Of a DNA stretch of 64,000 bases, positions 47,473 through 56,221 are shown in pieces. Location of the stretch: the NCBI GenBank assembly GCA_046317875.1, contig JBKCVN010000022.1, positions 27,823 through 91,822 of the forward strand. Reading direction: 5' to 3'. Position numbers and translations under genes: made by a program. How positions within the stretch are numbered: the stretch's first letter is position 1; every line of letters starts with the position of its first letter. Under the pieces are notes generated by a model. It was not told the DNA's origin, made no database searches, and worked only from the letters and a program-made list of their open reading frames with translations. The stretch comes from 2-01-FULL-41-14 sp046317875. Its GTDB lineage: Bacteria; Pseudomonadota; Alphaproteobacteria; UBA7879; UBA5542.

Positions 47473-47540
47473 ATTTGAAGAAATCCCAACTTCGAGGAGA
47501 ATGTTTCTCGAACGAACAGGTATGTTTAACCTGATTATAA
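47473..47540 (-). promoter_or_regulatory. rpsD leader with -10 box and two hairpins
   Basis: On the minus strand TATAAT (47534-47539) is a plausible -10. It is followed by CAGGT...ACCTG and then TTCGAG...CTCGAA hairpins before the rpsD start. A structured leader ahead of rpsD could mediate S4 autoregulation. No convincing -35 was found at the right distance. Confidence 0.4.
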
Positions 47541-47755
47541 AAAAAATGTCAAACATTTATTGAAATAAAGGCTAAAATTATTAAGGTTTTCACCTTTACA
47601 ACCTCTGGAACCCAACGGTAAGCCAGGCAGAGGGAGTATTTGAACAAAATAAAAAACCCGTGATTTTTAGAACCAAGATTTCAACTCATCTATTCTTTAC
47701 ACCTTATTTTTTTTCCCGTATAGTTTCTAATTATAATAATTAATATTGAGGTAAT
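47541..47755. other. intergenic region between divergent rpsD and pal
   Basis: No ORF is credible here. It holds a small hairpin AAGGT-TTTC-ACCTT (47583-47596) and a larger imperfect one closed by CCTCTG/CAGAGG (47602-47607 and 47628-47633). A TATAAT at 47732-47737 is a possible pal -10. A structured small RNA is possible but I cannot name a family. Confidence 0.35.
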
Positions 47756-48253
47756 ATGATGTTAAAAGCTTTATCCCTCTTCTCTTTGTGCCTTTTGTTG
47801 GCATCATGCAAATGCTTCCGAGAAGACTGCCAATTGTCTAAAATGAATGACAAGACATATAATGACTGCCGAGATCGCCTAACTCAAGATGGTAAACTAA
47901 CCGATAAGGACGGTCGTATTCTGGTAGCAGACCGCACATTCTTTGCTTATGATCGTCACGACCTAACACCATCAGCCAAAAAAACTTTGAATGGTCAAGC
48001 TGCCTGGATGATGGCTCACCCTGAAACAAATGTCATTATATCTGGTCATTGTGATGAGCGGGGTACCAGAGAATATAACATCGGTCTTGGGGAACGCCGG
48101 GCAAACTCAGCTCGTGACTACTTAGTTGCTCAGGGAATTAACCCAGAACGAATCACTGTTATTAGCAAAGGCAAAGATGAACCAATTGTTATGGGATCTT
48201 CTGAAGAAGCCTGGGCTCAGAATCGCGTAGCAATATTAGGTCCCAGCGCTTAA
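47756..48253 (+). CDS. pal: peptidoglycan-associated lipoprotein Pal
   Basis: Outer-membrane lipoprotein of the Tol-Pal complex that binds peptidoglycan. 165 residues; signal peptide with lipobox LLASC (Cys18). OmpA-like C-terminal domain: 'FFAYDRHDLTPSAKKTLNGQAAWM', 'GHCDERGTREYNIGLGERRANSARDYLVAQGI' with the peptidoglycan-binding Asp/Arg pair. tolB/tolA/tolQR are not in the window. A strong terminator follows. Confidence 0.94.
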   Translation: MMLKALSLFSLCLLLASCKCFREDCQLSKMNDKTYNDCRDRLTQDGKLTDKDGRILVADRTFFAYDRHDLTPSAKKTLNGQAAWMMAHPETNVIISGHCDERGTREYNIGLGERRANSARDYLVAQGINPERITVISKGKDEPIVMGSSEEAWAQNRVAILGPSA

Positions 48254-48275
48254 TTTTTAATACATTTAATCCTTT

Positions 48276-48308
48276 AAAAGAACCCCAGCTAATTCCTGGG
48301 GTTCTTTT
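48276..48308 (+). terminator. terminator of pal
   Basis: 13-bp perfect stem, AAAAGAACCCCAG pairing with CTGGGGTTCTTTT, around a seven-base loop. It lies about 20 bases after the pal stop. Confidence 0.92.
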
Positions 48309-48627
48309 AATTAGAAAAAAAATTCTTCTTTAAACTTTTTTAGCATCCATCTCAGCATTATAGAATGAAAGACAAGCCACAAAAGAATGAATAATTTGGC
48401 TTAATTCTTTTATTTTTCATAAAAACAGAAGATACACTTAAGACTGTTCTTTGTTTTCTGAGTCTTTAACAAAAGAAATAAGCAAAATACAGATCTTTCA
48501 AAGCTTTTGTGACTAACATGAAATTAGGAATAGAAGTCCAACAAAAAAGTTGAAGAAACCTGTTTCATTTGATATTTTGTTCTATGTTTGTTCTTTAATA
48601 AGAACATATAATTTAAGGAGGATAATT
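48309..48627 (+). promoter_or_regulatory. long upstream region of the XRE-receiver gene with TGTTCT half-sites
   Basis: About 320 bases without a gene. TGTTCT occurs at 48445-48450, 48578-48583 and 48589-48594, with the inverse AGAACA at 48601-48606. The last two form a perfect inverted repeat TGTTCTT-TAAT-AAGAACA (48589-48606) ending nine bases ahead of the AGGAGG RBS (48616-48621 region). This looks like an operator, perhaps for the HTH protein it precedes. Confidence 0.5.
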
Positions 48628-49335
48628 ATGACAAAAAGTGCAACAGTGGATCCCCAACCCGTAGATATTTTTATTGGGGCACGTATCCGTGAGCGTCGCC
48701 AAAAACTAGAGTGGACCCTGATAGAGTTAGCACAAAAATTAAAGGTTTCTCATCAACAAATTCAAAAATACGAACAAGGTACCACCCGTGTTTCTGCAGG
48801 AATTTTATTCGAATTGTCTGAAATTTTGGGAGTATCCATAAACTACTTTTACGAAGGGTACGAGGAAGTTTCAGAATTTCCGAAAAACAATGTGATTTTA
48901 GCGACTCGTACATCACCCTTGCGTATCGCCCTAGTCGAAGATGATCCTTCCGATGAAATGTTTATCCGGGAAGCAATTTCCGATTCGCACAAATCTGCAA
49001 GCGTCCATGTTTTTCATAATGGGGAACAAGTTCTGGACTTCTTAAAAAATAAAACAGGTGCCAATCGATTCCCAAGACCGGATGTGATTTTTATGGATCT
49101 AAGTTTACCACGATTAAACGGGATGTCGGTGTTACGCGAGATTAAACGAGACAGATCTCTTCAAGACATTCCTATCGTTATGCTATCCAGCAGCATTAAC
49201 AAAAAAGATATGATCGAATCTTATAAAAACTTTGCCAGCGGTTATATAAAGAAATCTTTTGATTTCAAAGAGTTTAGAGAGCAGATTCGGGATTCTATTA
49301 ACTATTGGTCCACTATTTGCTTACCACATATGTAA
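48628..49335 (+). CDS. XRE helix-turn-helix / CheY-like receiver fusion protein
   Basis: 235 residues from ATG 48628, chosen for the strong AGGAGG upstream; the frame is open to 48550. N-terminal Cro/C1-type HTH (~15-72: 'RIRERRQKLEWTLIELAQKLKVSHQQIQKYEQGTTRVSAGIL'). C-terminal receiver (~98-228) with the acidic pocket Glu104-Asp105-Asp106, phospho-acceptor Asp157 (IFMDLSLP), Ser187 and Lys208. Receiver type is Rcp1-like. The order is reversed from ordinary response regulators, where the receiver comes first. No histidine kinase is nearby, so it is an orphan regulator. Target genes unknown. Confidence 0.82.
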   Translation: MTKSATVDPQPVDIFIGARIRERRQKLEWTLIELAQKLKVSHQQIQKYEQGTTRVSAGILFELSEILGVSINYFYEGYEEVSEFPKNNVILATRTSPLRIALVEDDPSDEMFIREAISDSHKSASVHVFHNGEQVLDFLKNKTGANRFPRPDVIFMDLSLPRLNGMSVLREIKRDRSLQDIPIVMLSSSINKKDMIESYKNFASGYIKKSFDFKEFREQIRDSINYWSTICLPHM

Positions 49336-49342
49336 AAAAAGG

Positions 49343-50131
49343 CTAGAAACGCAACACAATATTTGTGCCCAAAACATACAAAGTATTAATAAAGGGGTCA
49401 GTGCGAACCAAAGCAAAGCCCCTTTTTCCTTTCTCGTAGACACTAATAACCCTTCCCACCACTTCCCCCTCTTCAGTTGTGAGGGAGGTTTGAGGTTCAC
49501 ATGGGGCTTCTGCTGTAAATGGCAACAGCCTTTTTCGGACCTCTCCCACATACTTTGTACGGGCTGTCAGTTCTTGACCCAAAAAACATCCCTTATCCCA
49601 ATCAATCGCCCCCATTTCATCCATCTGATTCTCAAGTGGTATACTTTTTTCAGCTTCTAAATCTAGTGGACCTTCTGGGATACCCAATCTTAGACGGTGT
49701 TTTTCATAAGGTGTTCTATCAAAAGTTATAGGATTTAGTTGATCTAAGGGGCCTATAAAAAGGCTACCCAATTGATTAGAACGGGGATCTTTAAACACAT
49801 GACCCACCTTACTAAAATCATTAGCCAGGCTGACCGCGACACCCCAATCAGGAAGAACTGACAAACCAACATCACTTCGTAGTTTATAAAATGAAAGCTT
49901 TTTTATAAAAGACTCCATCATCGTGGTGCCGGGCGTTAGAAGAAAAGAATTTTCTGTAGCAACAATAAAAAAATCACAAAAAAACCTGCCCGTGGGGGTT
50001 AAGAACAAACCGTATAGGGGATTTTCTGGTGTAGCTTTAGATACGTCTTGGGTAATAAGGCCCTGTAAAAAAGAATGCCTATCTTGACCCGTAACCTCTA
50101 CAACCCGTCTATAATCTAGTATGATCCACAT
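49343..50131 (-). CDS. ygfZ: folate-binding protein YgfZ (CAF17 family)
   Basis: Tetrahydrofolate-dependent protein that supports Fe-S cluster enzyme maturation. 262 residues. Signature 'DWDKGCFLGQELTART' (the K-G-C-x-x-G-Q-E motif) is intact, with the N-terminal 'RRVVEVTGQDRHSFLQGLITQDV' typical of the family. Tail-to-tail with the XRE-receiver gene, seven bases apart. Confidence 0.9.
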   Translation of the reverse strand: MWIILDYRRVVEVTGQDRHSFLQGLITQDVSKATPENPLYGLFLTPTGRFFCDFFIVATENSFLLTPGTTMMESFIKKLSFYKLRSDVGLSVLPDWGVAVSLANDFSKVGHVFKDPRSNQLGSLFIGPLDQLNPITFDRTPYEKHRLRLGIPEGPLDLEAEKSIPLENQMDEMGAIDWDKGCFLGQELTARTKYVGEVRKRLLPFTAEAPCEPQTSLTTEEGEVVGRVISVYEKGKRGFALVRTDPFINTLYVLGTNIVLRF

Positions 50132-50164
50132 TGACGTAACCCCTTGATTCTATATGATAGCCGA

Positions 50165-51100
50165 ATGAACATATTGTTTATAACTTCAACTTATCTTGGT
50201 GACGCTATTCTCTCAACGGGAATTTTAGATCATTTTTACAAAAAACACCCCCAGGCCTATTTTCAGATTGCCTGCGGGCCTGTTCCCGCCCCCTTGTTTC
50301 AGGTATTCCCTGGGTATAAGACCATTTACCTTATAAACAAAAGAAAATTTTCCCTACATTGGATTTTTTTATGGATCAGATGCCTATTTAAAAAATGGGA
50401 TTTGATCATCGATATTCGGGGTACGGGCATATCTTATTTCCTATGGGCCTCAAAGCGCCAGGTGTGGCATTCTTTATCTGAAAAGACATTGCGTGTCCAC
50501 CAATTAGCTCGATGGATGGGCCTAAAAGAAACACCCTTTAATAAAATATGGCTTGACCCTTGTCATCATCAAGAAGCAGAACAACTCCTGCCAGTTGGCT
50601 CGACCTACATTGCTTTTGCACCCACCGCCAATTGGGATAAAAAATGCTGGCCCTTGGAACACTTTGTTGATTTAGGCAAAAAGCTCCTACAAGATAAAAA
50701 AAAGTTTCCGAACGGAAAAATTATAATCCTAGGCACTTCTGACCAACGTGCAAATCTTGATTCTCTTTTTAAAGCATTTAAGCCTGAAGAAATCATAGAC
50801 CTAATGGGACAAGTCTCTTTGCCCACCCTCTCGGCTTGCTTGAGCCGATGCGCCCTGTTTGTGGGAAACGATTCGGGTCTTATGCACCTGGCTTCTGCTT
50901 CCAATACCCCTACGATTGGATTATTTGGTCCCAGCCCCGTCGATGTTTATGGGCCATGGGGAGAAAAAACAGCCTCTATTAGTTTGAACGACGATCAGTC
51001 CGAAATTTTAGGCCGGATCGAAAAAGGTGAAAGCGTAATGAGAGACATCACTGTAGATAGTGTTCATAAGAAAATAAATGAATTATTAAAAAATTCTTAG
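50165..51100 (+). CDS. glycosyltransferase family 9 (heptosyltransferase-like)
   Basis: Predicted LPS-core-type GT-B glycosyltransferase of about 311 residues. ATG 50165 (MNILFITSTYLGDAILSTG) matches the family start; the TTG at 50144 only adds seven residues. C-terminal donor site: 'GNDSGLMHLASASNTPTIGLFGPSPVDVYGPWG', very like WaaF/WaaC. The exact sugar is unknown. Its end overlaps convergent gpsA by four bases. Confidence 0.82.
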   Translation: MNILFITSTYLGDAILSTGILDHFYKKHPQAYFQIACGPVPAPLFQVFPGYKTIYLINKRKFSLHWIFLWIRCLFKKWDLIIDIRGTGISYFLWASKRQVWHSLSEKTLRVHQLARWMGLKETPFNKIWLDPCHHQEAEQLLPVGSTYIAFAPTANWDKKCWPLEHFVDLGKKLLQDKKKFPNGKIIILGTSDQRANLDSLFKAFKPEEIIDLMGQVSLPTLSACLSRCALFVGNDSGLMHLASASNTPTIGLFGPSPVDVYGPWGEKTASISLNDDQSEILGRIEKGESVMRDITVDSVHKKINELLKNS

Positions 51101-52077
51101 ATACCCTCTTCCTTTAAGGGCCGAGACAAAAGGGATTCAATAGCTACATCAATGTGGACATTTTTATAAAGCACATCATACACCATGGTGCATAAGGGCA
51201 TTTCTACTTTTAATAATTTGATCAAGGTCTGCAAGGCTTCTGTGGTGTAAAAACCTTCTACAGTTGTTGTGCTCAGGAAGTGACGATCCACATTTTGTCT
51301 TTGGCCCATCTCAAACCCAAATTGAAAATTCCGTGATTGGGTTCCCATACACGTTAAAACAACATCCCCTACCCCAGAGAGTCCCAAAAAAGTTTCTTCT
51401 CGCGCACCTTTTGCCAAACCCAGCATTTTAATTTCATGTAACCCCCGTGTAATAAGAGAAGCCACTGCATTCTCACCAAATCCCCGGGCTCTTACAATGC
51501 CACAAGCAATGGCTAAAACATTTTTTACAGCTCCCCCAATTTGAACCCCTATTACATCACTATTTAAATAGGGGCGAAAATTACGATGAGCAAAAGCTTG
51601 AACAACCATCTGTCCTTTTTCTTTATTTTTACAACCTATAGTCGTGGCCGCCGGATGGTTTCGAATAATTTCAGAGGCAAAATTGGGTCCTGATAAAATA
51701 GCAATAGGATTGCTTATCTCTTGTGCTGCCACCTCTCCCATAAGGAGTCCTGTGGACTGCTCAATACCCTTAGAGGCAATAACACAAGGTGTATCAGAAT
51801 TTATCACGCATTTGATGGTTCGCAAACAGGACCGCAAAGATTGGGCGGGCACCACAAATACGACCAGATCAGACACAGATAAGGAATCATAAGAACTATC
51901 TATGGTGACGGCATCAGGCAACTTTACATCTGGAAACGCTTTCACATTTCGATGGGTATGAGCGTGGTTCACCTCATGCTCAAGCCCAATCATCGTCACA
52001 TGAGATCCTGCCCTATAAGCCGTCAAGGCTAAAGCAGATCCCCATGCGCCCAATCCTATTACAGATACTTTTAACAT
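51097..52077 (-). CDS. gpsA: NAD(P)H-dependent glycerol-3-phosphate dehydrogenase
   Basis: Reduces dihydroxyacetone phosphate to sn-glycerol-3-phosphate for phospholipid synthesis. 326 residues. N-terminal Rossmann motif 'VSVIGLGAWGSALALTAYRAG', then 'VIASKGIEQSTG', 'ILSGPNFASEI' and the catalytic-lysine region 'GGAVKNVLAIACGIVRARGFGENAVASLITRGLHEI'. Complete. Confidence 0.94.
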   Translation of the reverse strand: MLKVSVIGLGAWGSALALTAYRAGSHVTMIGLEHEVNHAHTHRNVKAFPDVKLPDAVTIDSSYDSLSVSDLVVFVVPAQSLRSCLRTIKCVINSDTPCVIASKGIEQSTGLLMGEVAAQEISNPIAILSGPNFASEIIRNHPAATTIGCKNKEKGQMVVQAFAHRNFRPYLNSDVIGVQIGGAVKNVLAIACGIVRARGFGENAVASLITRGLHEIKMLGLAKGAREETFLGLSGVGDVVLTCMGTQSRNFQFGFEMGQRQNVDRHFLSTTTVEGFYTTEALQTLIKLLKVEMPLCTMVYDVLYKNVHIDVAIESLLSRPLKEEGI

Positions 52078-52150
52078 TTAACTTCTCTTTCTATCTGAGC
52101 CTGAGTATACTGGGAACATCGTTTTTTATGAATAAAAAAGTATACACAAA

Positions 52151-53419
52151 ATGACCTTTCTTATTGGGGTTTCCTTTTCGGTAGCCGTTCTGCTGTTTTT
52201 AATTTCCTCTTTTTTTGCTTCAGCAGAAACAGCGCTCACAGCTTTTTCGCGTCCTCGAATTCACCGCCTAGCTAAAAGAGGAAATTTAAAAGCAAAACGG
52301 GTAGAAGACCTCTCTAAACAAATGAACAATGCGGTAGGCTCCATCCTTATCGGAAAAAATGTGATGGATATTTTGGCCACGTCATTAATAACCACTGTTT
52401 TTATGCAGCTTTTTGATGAAACAGGTATGATTATTGCCACCATGGTTCTAACTTTTGTGGTGATCGTATTCTTGGAAGTGTTACCAAAAATGTACGCTAT
52501 TACTTATCCTGAAACTTTAGCCTTGGCTATTGGTTGGACTATTCAAAAATGCGTGACTGTCTTAACCCCCCTTATGTATATTGTTCAAATTATTTCGGAA
52601 AAAACACTCAGTTTATTAGGTATGAGCATTTCACGAACCGAGTCTTGGCCTTCCGCCATAGAAGAACTTAGAAGTGCGATTGACCTACATGGTAAAGAGC
52701 GCCTGAAAAATGAAACTCATATGTTGCACAGCGTGCTAGATTTAGCATCTTTAACCGTTGAAGAAATTATGATTCACCGGTCAGATGTTCAGATGATTGA
52801 TATAGAACAACCTCTTCAAGCTATTCATGATCAAATTTTGAAAAGCCCCTATACTCGCCTTCCCGTATGGAAAAATTCACCTGAGAATATTTTGGGTATT
52901 TTAAATGTTAAAACATTTTTAAATGAATATCTCAAAGCGAAGGCCCATAAAAAAGAAGAGTTCGAATTGAAAAAGGCTCTTATTAAGCCTTGGTTCATTC
53001 CAGAAACCACGCCCCTTCTTCATCAGATGCATGCCTTTCGTTCAAAAAGAAGCCATCTGGCCATTGTAATTGATGAATATGGATCATTCTCGGGCATTGT
53101 AACCCTGGAAGATATTCTAGAAGAAATTGTGGGTGAAATTGACGATGAGCATGACATCAAAAGCATGAACATACGTCCCACCAAAGATGGGGCTTATTTA
53201 ATGGAAGGCATCGTAACCCTGAGGGATATTAATAAACAATTCGATCTTGAAATACCCGATGAAGAGATGTCGACCCTTGCAGGCCTTTTAATTCACGAAA
53301 GCCAAGCCATTCCTGAGGTGGGTCAAAAATTCCATTTTTATGGGATAACTTTTACCATTATTCGGCGTGAAGAAAATCAAATTACCCTTGTGCGTGTAGA
53401 GCTTCCTCAAAAAAAATGA
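52151..53419 (+). CDS. CNNM/CorC-type membrane protein with CBS domains
   Basis: 422 residues: an N-terminal DUF21 (CNNM) membrane domain with about four helices (1-150), a CBS pair (~195-325: 'IMIHRSDVQMIDIEQP', 'YTRLPVWKNSPENILGILNVKTF', 'HLAIVIDEYGSFSGIVTLEDILEEIVGEI'), and a C-terminal CorC/HlyC domain (~340-420). The family is linked to magnesium homeostasis or hemolysin-like annotations; the former is better supported. Its stop overlaps comF by four bases. Confidence 0.88.
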   Translation: MTFLIGVSFSVAVLLFLISSFFASAETALTAFSRPRIHRLAKRGNLKAKRVEDLSKQMNNAVGSILIGKNVMDILATSLITTVFMQLFDETGMIIATMVLTFVVIVFLEVLPKMYAITYPETLALAIGWTIQKCVTVLTPLMYIVQIISEKTLSLLGMSISRTESWPSAIEELRSAIDLHGKERLKNETHMLHSVLDLASLTVEEIMIHRSDVQMIDIEQPLQAIHDQILKSPYTRLPVWKNSPENILGILNVKTFLNEYLKAKAHKKEEFELKKALIKPWFIPETTPLLHQMHAFRSKRSHLAIVIDEYGSFSGIVTLEDILEEIVGEIDDEHDIKSMNIRPTKDGAYLMEGIVTLRDINKQFDLEIPDEEMSTLAGLLIHESQAIPEVGQKFHFYGITFTIIRREENQITLVRVELPQKK

Positions 53420-54129
53420 GATCACTTCTTGATGTTATTTTCCCTCCATTGTGCCCCGTATGTGAATGTGTGGTACCTAAGAAAAGTACTTTTTGTGCCA
53501 CCTGTTGGTCTAAATTAAACTTTATTTCAGACCCTTTTTGTACACAGTGTTCTCTTCCTTTTGAAAGCAGCACATTGGAAGAAAATTCAGCTTTCTATAA
53601 GTGTGCTAGCTGCCTTCAAACCCCACCTGCTTTTTCTTCATCACGATCAGTTTATGTATACGATGATGCGTGTAAAAAAATGATTTTATCTTTTAAACAT
53701 GGGCAATCTCTTCATCTGGGCCCCGTACTTGCCGACGGGATGTGGCATGCAGGAAAATCTCTTTTGGAAAGTTCAGACTTAATTTTGCCTGTCCCCCTTC
53801 ACTGGAAGCGTTTATATAAACGAGGATTCAATCAATCGGCTGTTTTAGCTCGTCACATCAGCGCGCTCTCCAAAAAGCCAGTGGCACTTAATTTATTAAA
53901 AAGAACCCAAAACACCCCTTCTCAGGGTATATTATCTTTGGAAGATCGGACCAAAAATGTGAAAAATTGTTTTAAAGTAAGTGACTCACATCAAATTAAA
54001 AACCGCATAGTGGTGCTAATAGATGATGTGATGACCACAGGGGCCACGTTAAATGCGTCTGCTCACGCCTTATTAAGAGCAGGAGCAAAGGAAGTTCGCA
54101 CACTATGCATAGCCAGAGTTAAACCCTAA
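53416..54129 (+). CDS. comF: ComF family phosphoribosyltransferase-like protein
   Basis: 237 residues. The N-terminal zinc-finger-like part has paired cysteines (CPVC, CATC, CTQC, CASC). The C-terminal PRTase-like domain carries the motif 'VVLIDDVMTTGATLNA' and 'KRGFNQSAVLARHIS'. In competent species ComF is needed for DNA uptake through the inner membrane; many bacteria keep it without known competence. It overlaps the CorC-type gene and precedes grxC by 16 bases. Confidence 0.88.
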   Translation: MRSLLDVIFPPLCPVCECVVPKKSTFCATCWSKLNFISDPFCTQCSLPFESSTLEENSAFYKCASCLQTPPAFSSSRSVYVYDDACKKMILSFKHGQSLHLGPVLADGMWHAGKSLLESSDLILPVPLHWKRLYKRGFNQSAVLARHISALSKKPVALNLLKRTQNTPSQGILSLEDRTKNVKNCFKVSDSHQIKNRIVVLIDDVMTTGATLNASAHALLRAGAKEVRTLCIARVKP

Positions 54130-54145
54130 CAATGAGAGAAGACTT

Positions 54146-54400
54146 ATGAAAAAAGTGATTATTTATACAACAACTTATTGTCCATATTGTGTAAAAGCTA
54201 AAAGACTTCTAGAGAAGAAGAAGGTAGCTTATGAAGAAATAGACGTGACCCATAATGAAGCCTTGCGGGATGACATGATGAAAAAAGCCGAAGGTCGCCG
54301 TACGGTGCCCCAAATTTTCATTGAGGGGAAACCTATTGGTGGATGTGATGACTTACATGCCTTAGATGCCTCAGGGAACCTTGATTTAATGTTGGCATAA
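54146..54400 (+). CDS. grxC: glutaredoxin 3 (dithiol)
   Basis: Glutathione-dependent thiol oxidoreductase of 84 residues. Active site CPYC (Cys12, Cys15), cis-Pro motif 'RRTVPQIFIEGKPIGGCDDL' and the C-terminal GSH-binding GGCDDL. It follows comF in a typical comF-grxC alphaproteobacterial order. Confidence 0.94.
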   Translation: MKKVIIYTTTYCPYCVKAKRLLEKKKVAYEEIDVTHNEALRDDMMKKAEGRRTVPQIFIEGKPIGGCDDLHALDASGNLDLMLA

Positions 54401-54455
54401 GTCCTGTATTTTACGTATAAATCACACAAGTTAATTTTTATAAAGCGAGCATAAA

Positions 54456-55345
54456 ATGTTGTTTTTAGGGTTTATTTTTATTGTTGTGATTTTCTTTCTT
54501 TTTTAACGGCTTTTACTGTTCAACAACAGAAAGTAGCGATCATTGAGCGTCTAGGAAAATTTCAAAAGTTGGCCCTTCCTGGGTTAAACTTCAGAGTTCC
54601 TTTTCTGGATCATGTGGTGGGGTATGTGAACTTACGCATTCAGCAACTAGACGTTCACGTAGAGACCAAAACAAAAGACAACGTGTTCGTTAACATTATG
54701 GTTTCAGTTCAATATCATGTTCTTCCCGATAAAATTTTTGAAGCCTATTATCGGTTGGAAAACCCCGTTCATCAAATTCAGGCCTATGTTTTTGATGTGG
54801 TACGCGCCAAAGTTCCCAACATTCACTTAGATGATTTATTCTCAAAAAAAGACGAGATCGCCATCGACGTAAAACAAGAACTTCATGAAACCATGTCGGG
54901 CCTGGGTTATGACATCCTAAAAGCGTTGGTAACAGATATTCAACCCGATAAAAACGTTAAAAATGCCATGAATGAAATCAACACAGCCCAGCGACTCCGT
55001 GAAGCTGCTCAAGAAAAAGCCGAAGCCGATAAGATTATGCGTGTTAAGCAAGCAGAGGCTGAAGCAGAAGCCAGCATTCTGCATGGAAAAGGAATTGCAG
55101 GACAACGTCAAGCTATTATCGAAGGATTGGGGCAATCGGTGGAGGACTTACAAAAAGCATCTCCTAAACTTAAAAGTACTGAAATCATGGAAATGGTTTT
55201 AGTCATTCAATATCTAGATATGCTCCGCGAGGTAGGAAGCTCCTCGAAAACCAATACCCTGTTTATGAATCATGCTCCCCAAAGTGTACAAGATATTGGT
55301 CAACAAATTCGCGAAACGATTTTTGCAGCGAAACACTCTAAGTAA
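54456..55345 (+). CDS. SPFH/band-7 (HIR-like) membrane protein, with an apparent -1 frameshift near its N-terminus
   Basis: SPFH (stomatin/prohibitin) domain protein, strikingly like the hypersensitive-induced-reaction proteins: 'NLRIQQLDVHVETKTKDNVFVN', 'QIQAYVFDVVRAKVPNIHLDDLF', 'AMNEINTAQRLREAAQEKAEADK' and a C-terminal 'MVLVIQYLDMLREVGSSSKT'. ATG 54456 begins a hydrophobic anchor (MLFLGFIFIVVIFFLF) but meets TAA at 54504-54506 right after a T6 run (54499-54504). The conserved 'VQQQKVAIIERLGKFQK' continues in the -1 frame. Joining the frames gives ~296 residues, the family length. Read literally, only the part from TTG 54569 would be made, lacking the anchor. Either a real lesion, slippage or a homopolymer error. 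Confidence 0.72.
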
Positions 55346-55363
55346 TAAGTGGAGAATAAGTTT

Positions 55364-56221
55364 TTATAATTTCCATCGATTATGAAACCACAACCATTCG
55401 GAAGGGTTTTCCAAGATCCATTCTTCAAAAATTTGGTTTATTTTTAGGGATGTTTCCAAAAAATCCTTTTCTGGTTTTAAAGGGGGGTGATAGGTAATAC
55501 GAAAATTCACACCCTTAATGCGCTCTACTTGCACCGGAATTAAAACGGCGTTGAATTTTTCAGCCAAGCGTGCAGGTCCTGTGGGGGTATAAGCCACCTG
55601 GCCAAAAAAAGGTAACTTTTCCCCTTCGGATAGCCTTTGGTCTAATAATATGCCCAAATTTCCTTTTTCTTTAAATAACCTTAGTAGGTCTTTTGATCCT
55701 TCGTGCCCTTTTAAAATAATCGACACAAAAGGGCTATATCTAACCCAAGCAAAAAACTTTCGTGTCATCCAATTATTGGGAGGGCGCGACAACAAGCTGA
55801 TTCTCATCTGCCGTAAAGTAAGGATTAAGTGGGGGATTTCCCAGTTGGCCATGTGGGCAGAAAAAAAAACTAAAGCTCTATCCTGAGCCTGAATGGTGTT
55901 TAAACCGCAATGATCCACCACCTCAACTGATGATCGGGCGATACGCATTAGATGCGGGAATTCCCCCATCACACGACCCAAATTATTCCATGCTTTTTTT
56001 AGAATTTTTTCTCGTTGGTGGTGGGATTTTTCAGGAAAAACATTTTCTAAGTTTGCTTGCCCAATTTTATGGACAGGCAAAAAAGGGCCCACCCATTCTG
56101 CCAATTTCCCCCCAACCGCAGACGCCAAACGAGCAGGTAAAATTCTGAAAAAAAAGTATGCGATTAAAAGAGGCAAAAACTCTACGGGATCCAGAAGAAT
56201 TTTTCTTATTTTCTTAATCAT
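55364..56221 (-). CDS. lpxL: lipid A biosynthesis late acyltransferase (LpxL/HtrB family)
   Basis: Inner-membrane acyltransferase that adds a secondary acyl chain to Kdo2-lipid IVA. 285 residues with an N-terminal anchor (FLPLLIAYFFFRILPARLA). The H-x4-D/E catalytic motif is HMANWE. Motif 'GILLDQR' and 'PVQVERIKG' follow. LpxL and LpxM cannot be told apart from the sequence. Last gene of the LPS operon, starting directly at the lpxK stop. Confidence 0.83.
   Translation of the reverse strand: MIKKIRKILLDPVEFLPLLIAYFFFRILPARLASAVGGKLAEWVGPFLPVHKIGQANLENVFPEKSHHQREKILKKAWNNLGRVMGEFPHLMRIARSSVEVVDHCGLNTIQAQDRALVFFSAHMANWEIPHLILTLRQMRISLLSRPPNNWMTRKFFAWVRYSPFVSIILKGHEGSKDLLRLFKEKGNLGILLDQRLSEGEKLPFFGQVAYTPTGPARLAEKFNAVLIPVQVERIKGVNFRITYHPPLKPEKDFLETSLKINQIFEEWILENPSEWLWFHNRWKL

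Noticed and set aside
47540..47552. TTGACA and TATAAT on the minus strand before rpsD as a promoter pair
   Set aside because: Only seven bases separate the two boxes, far too short for a sigma-70 promoter. Only the -10 is kept as a possibility.
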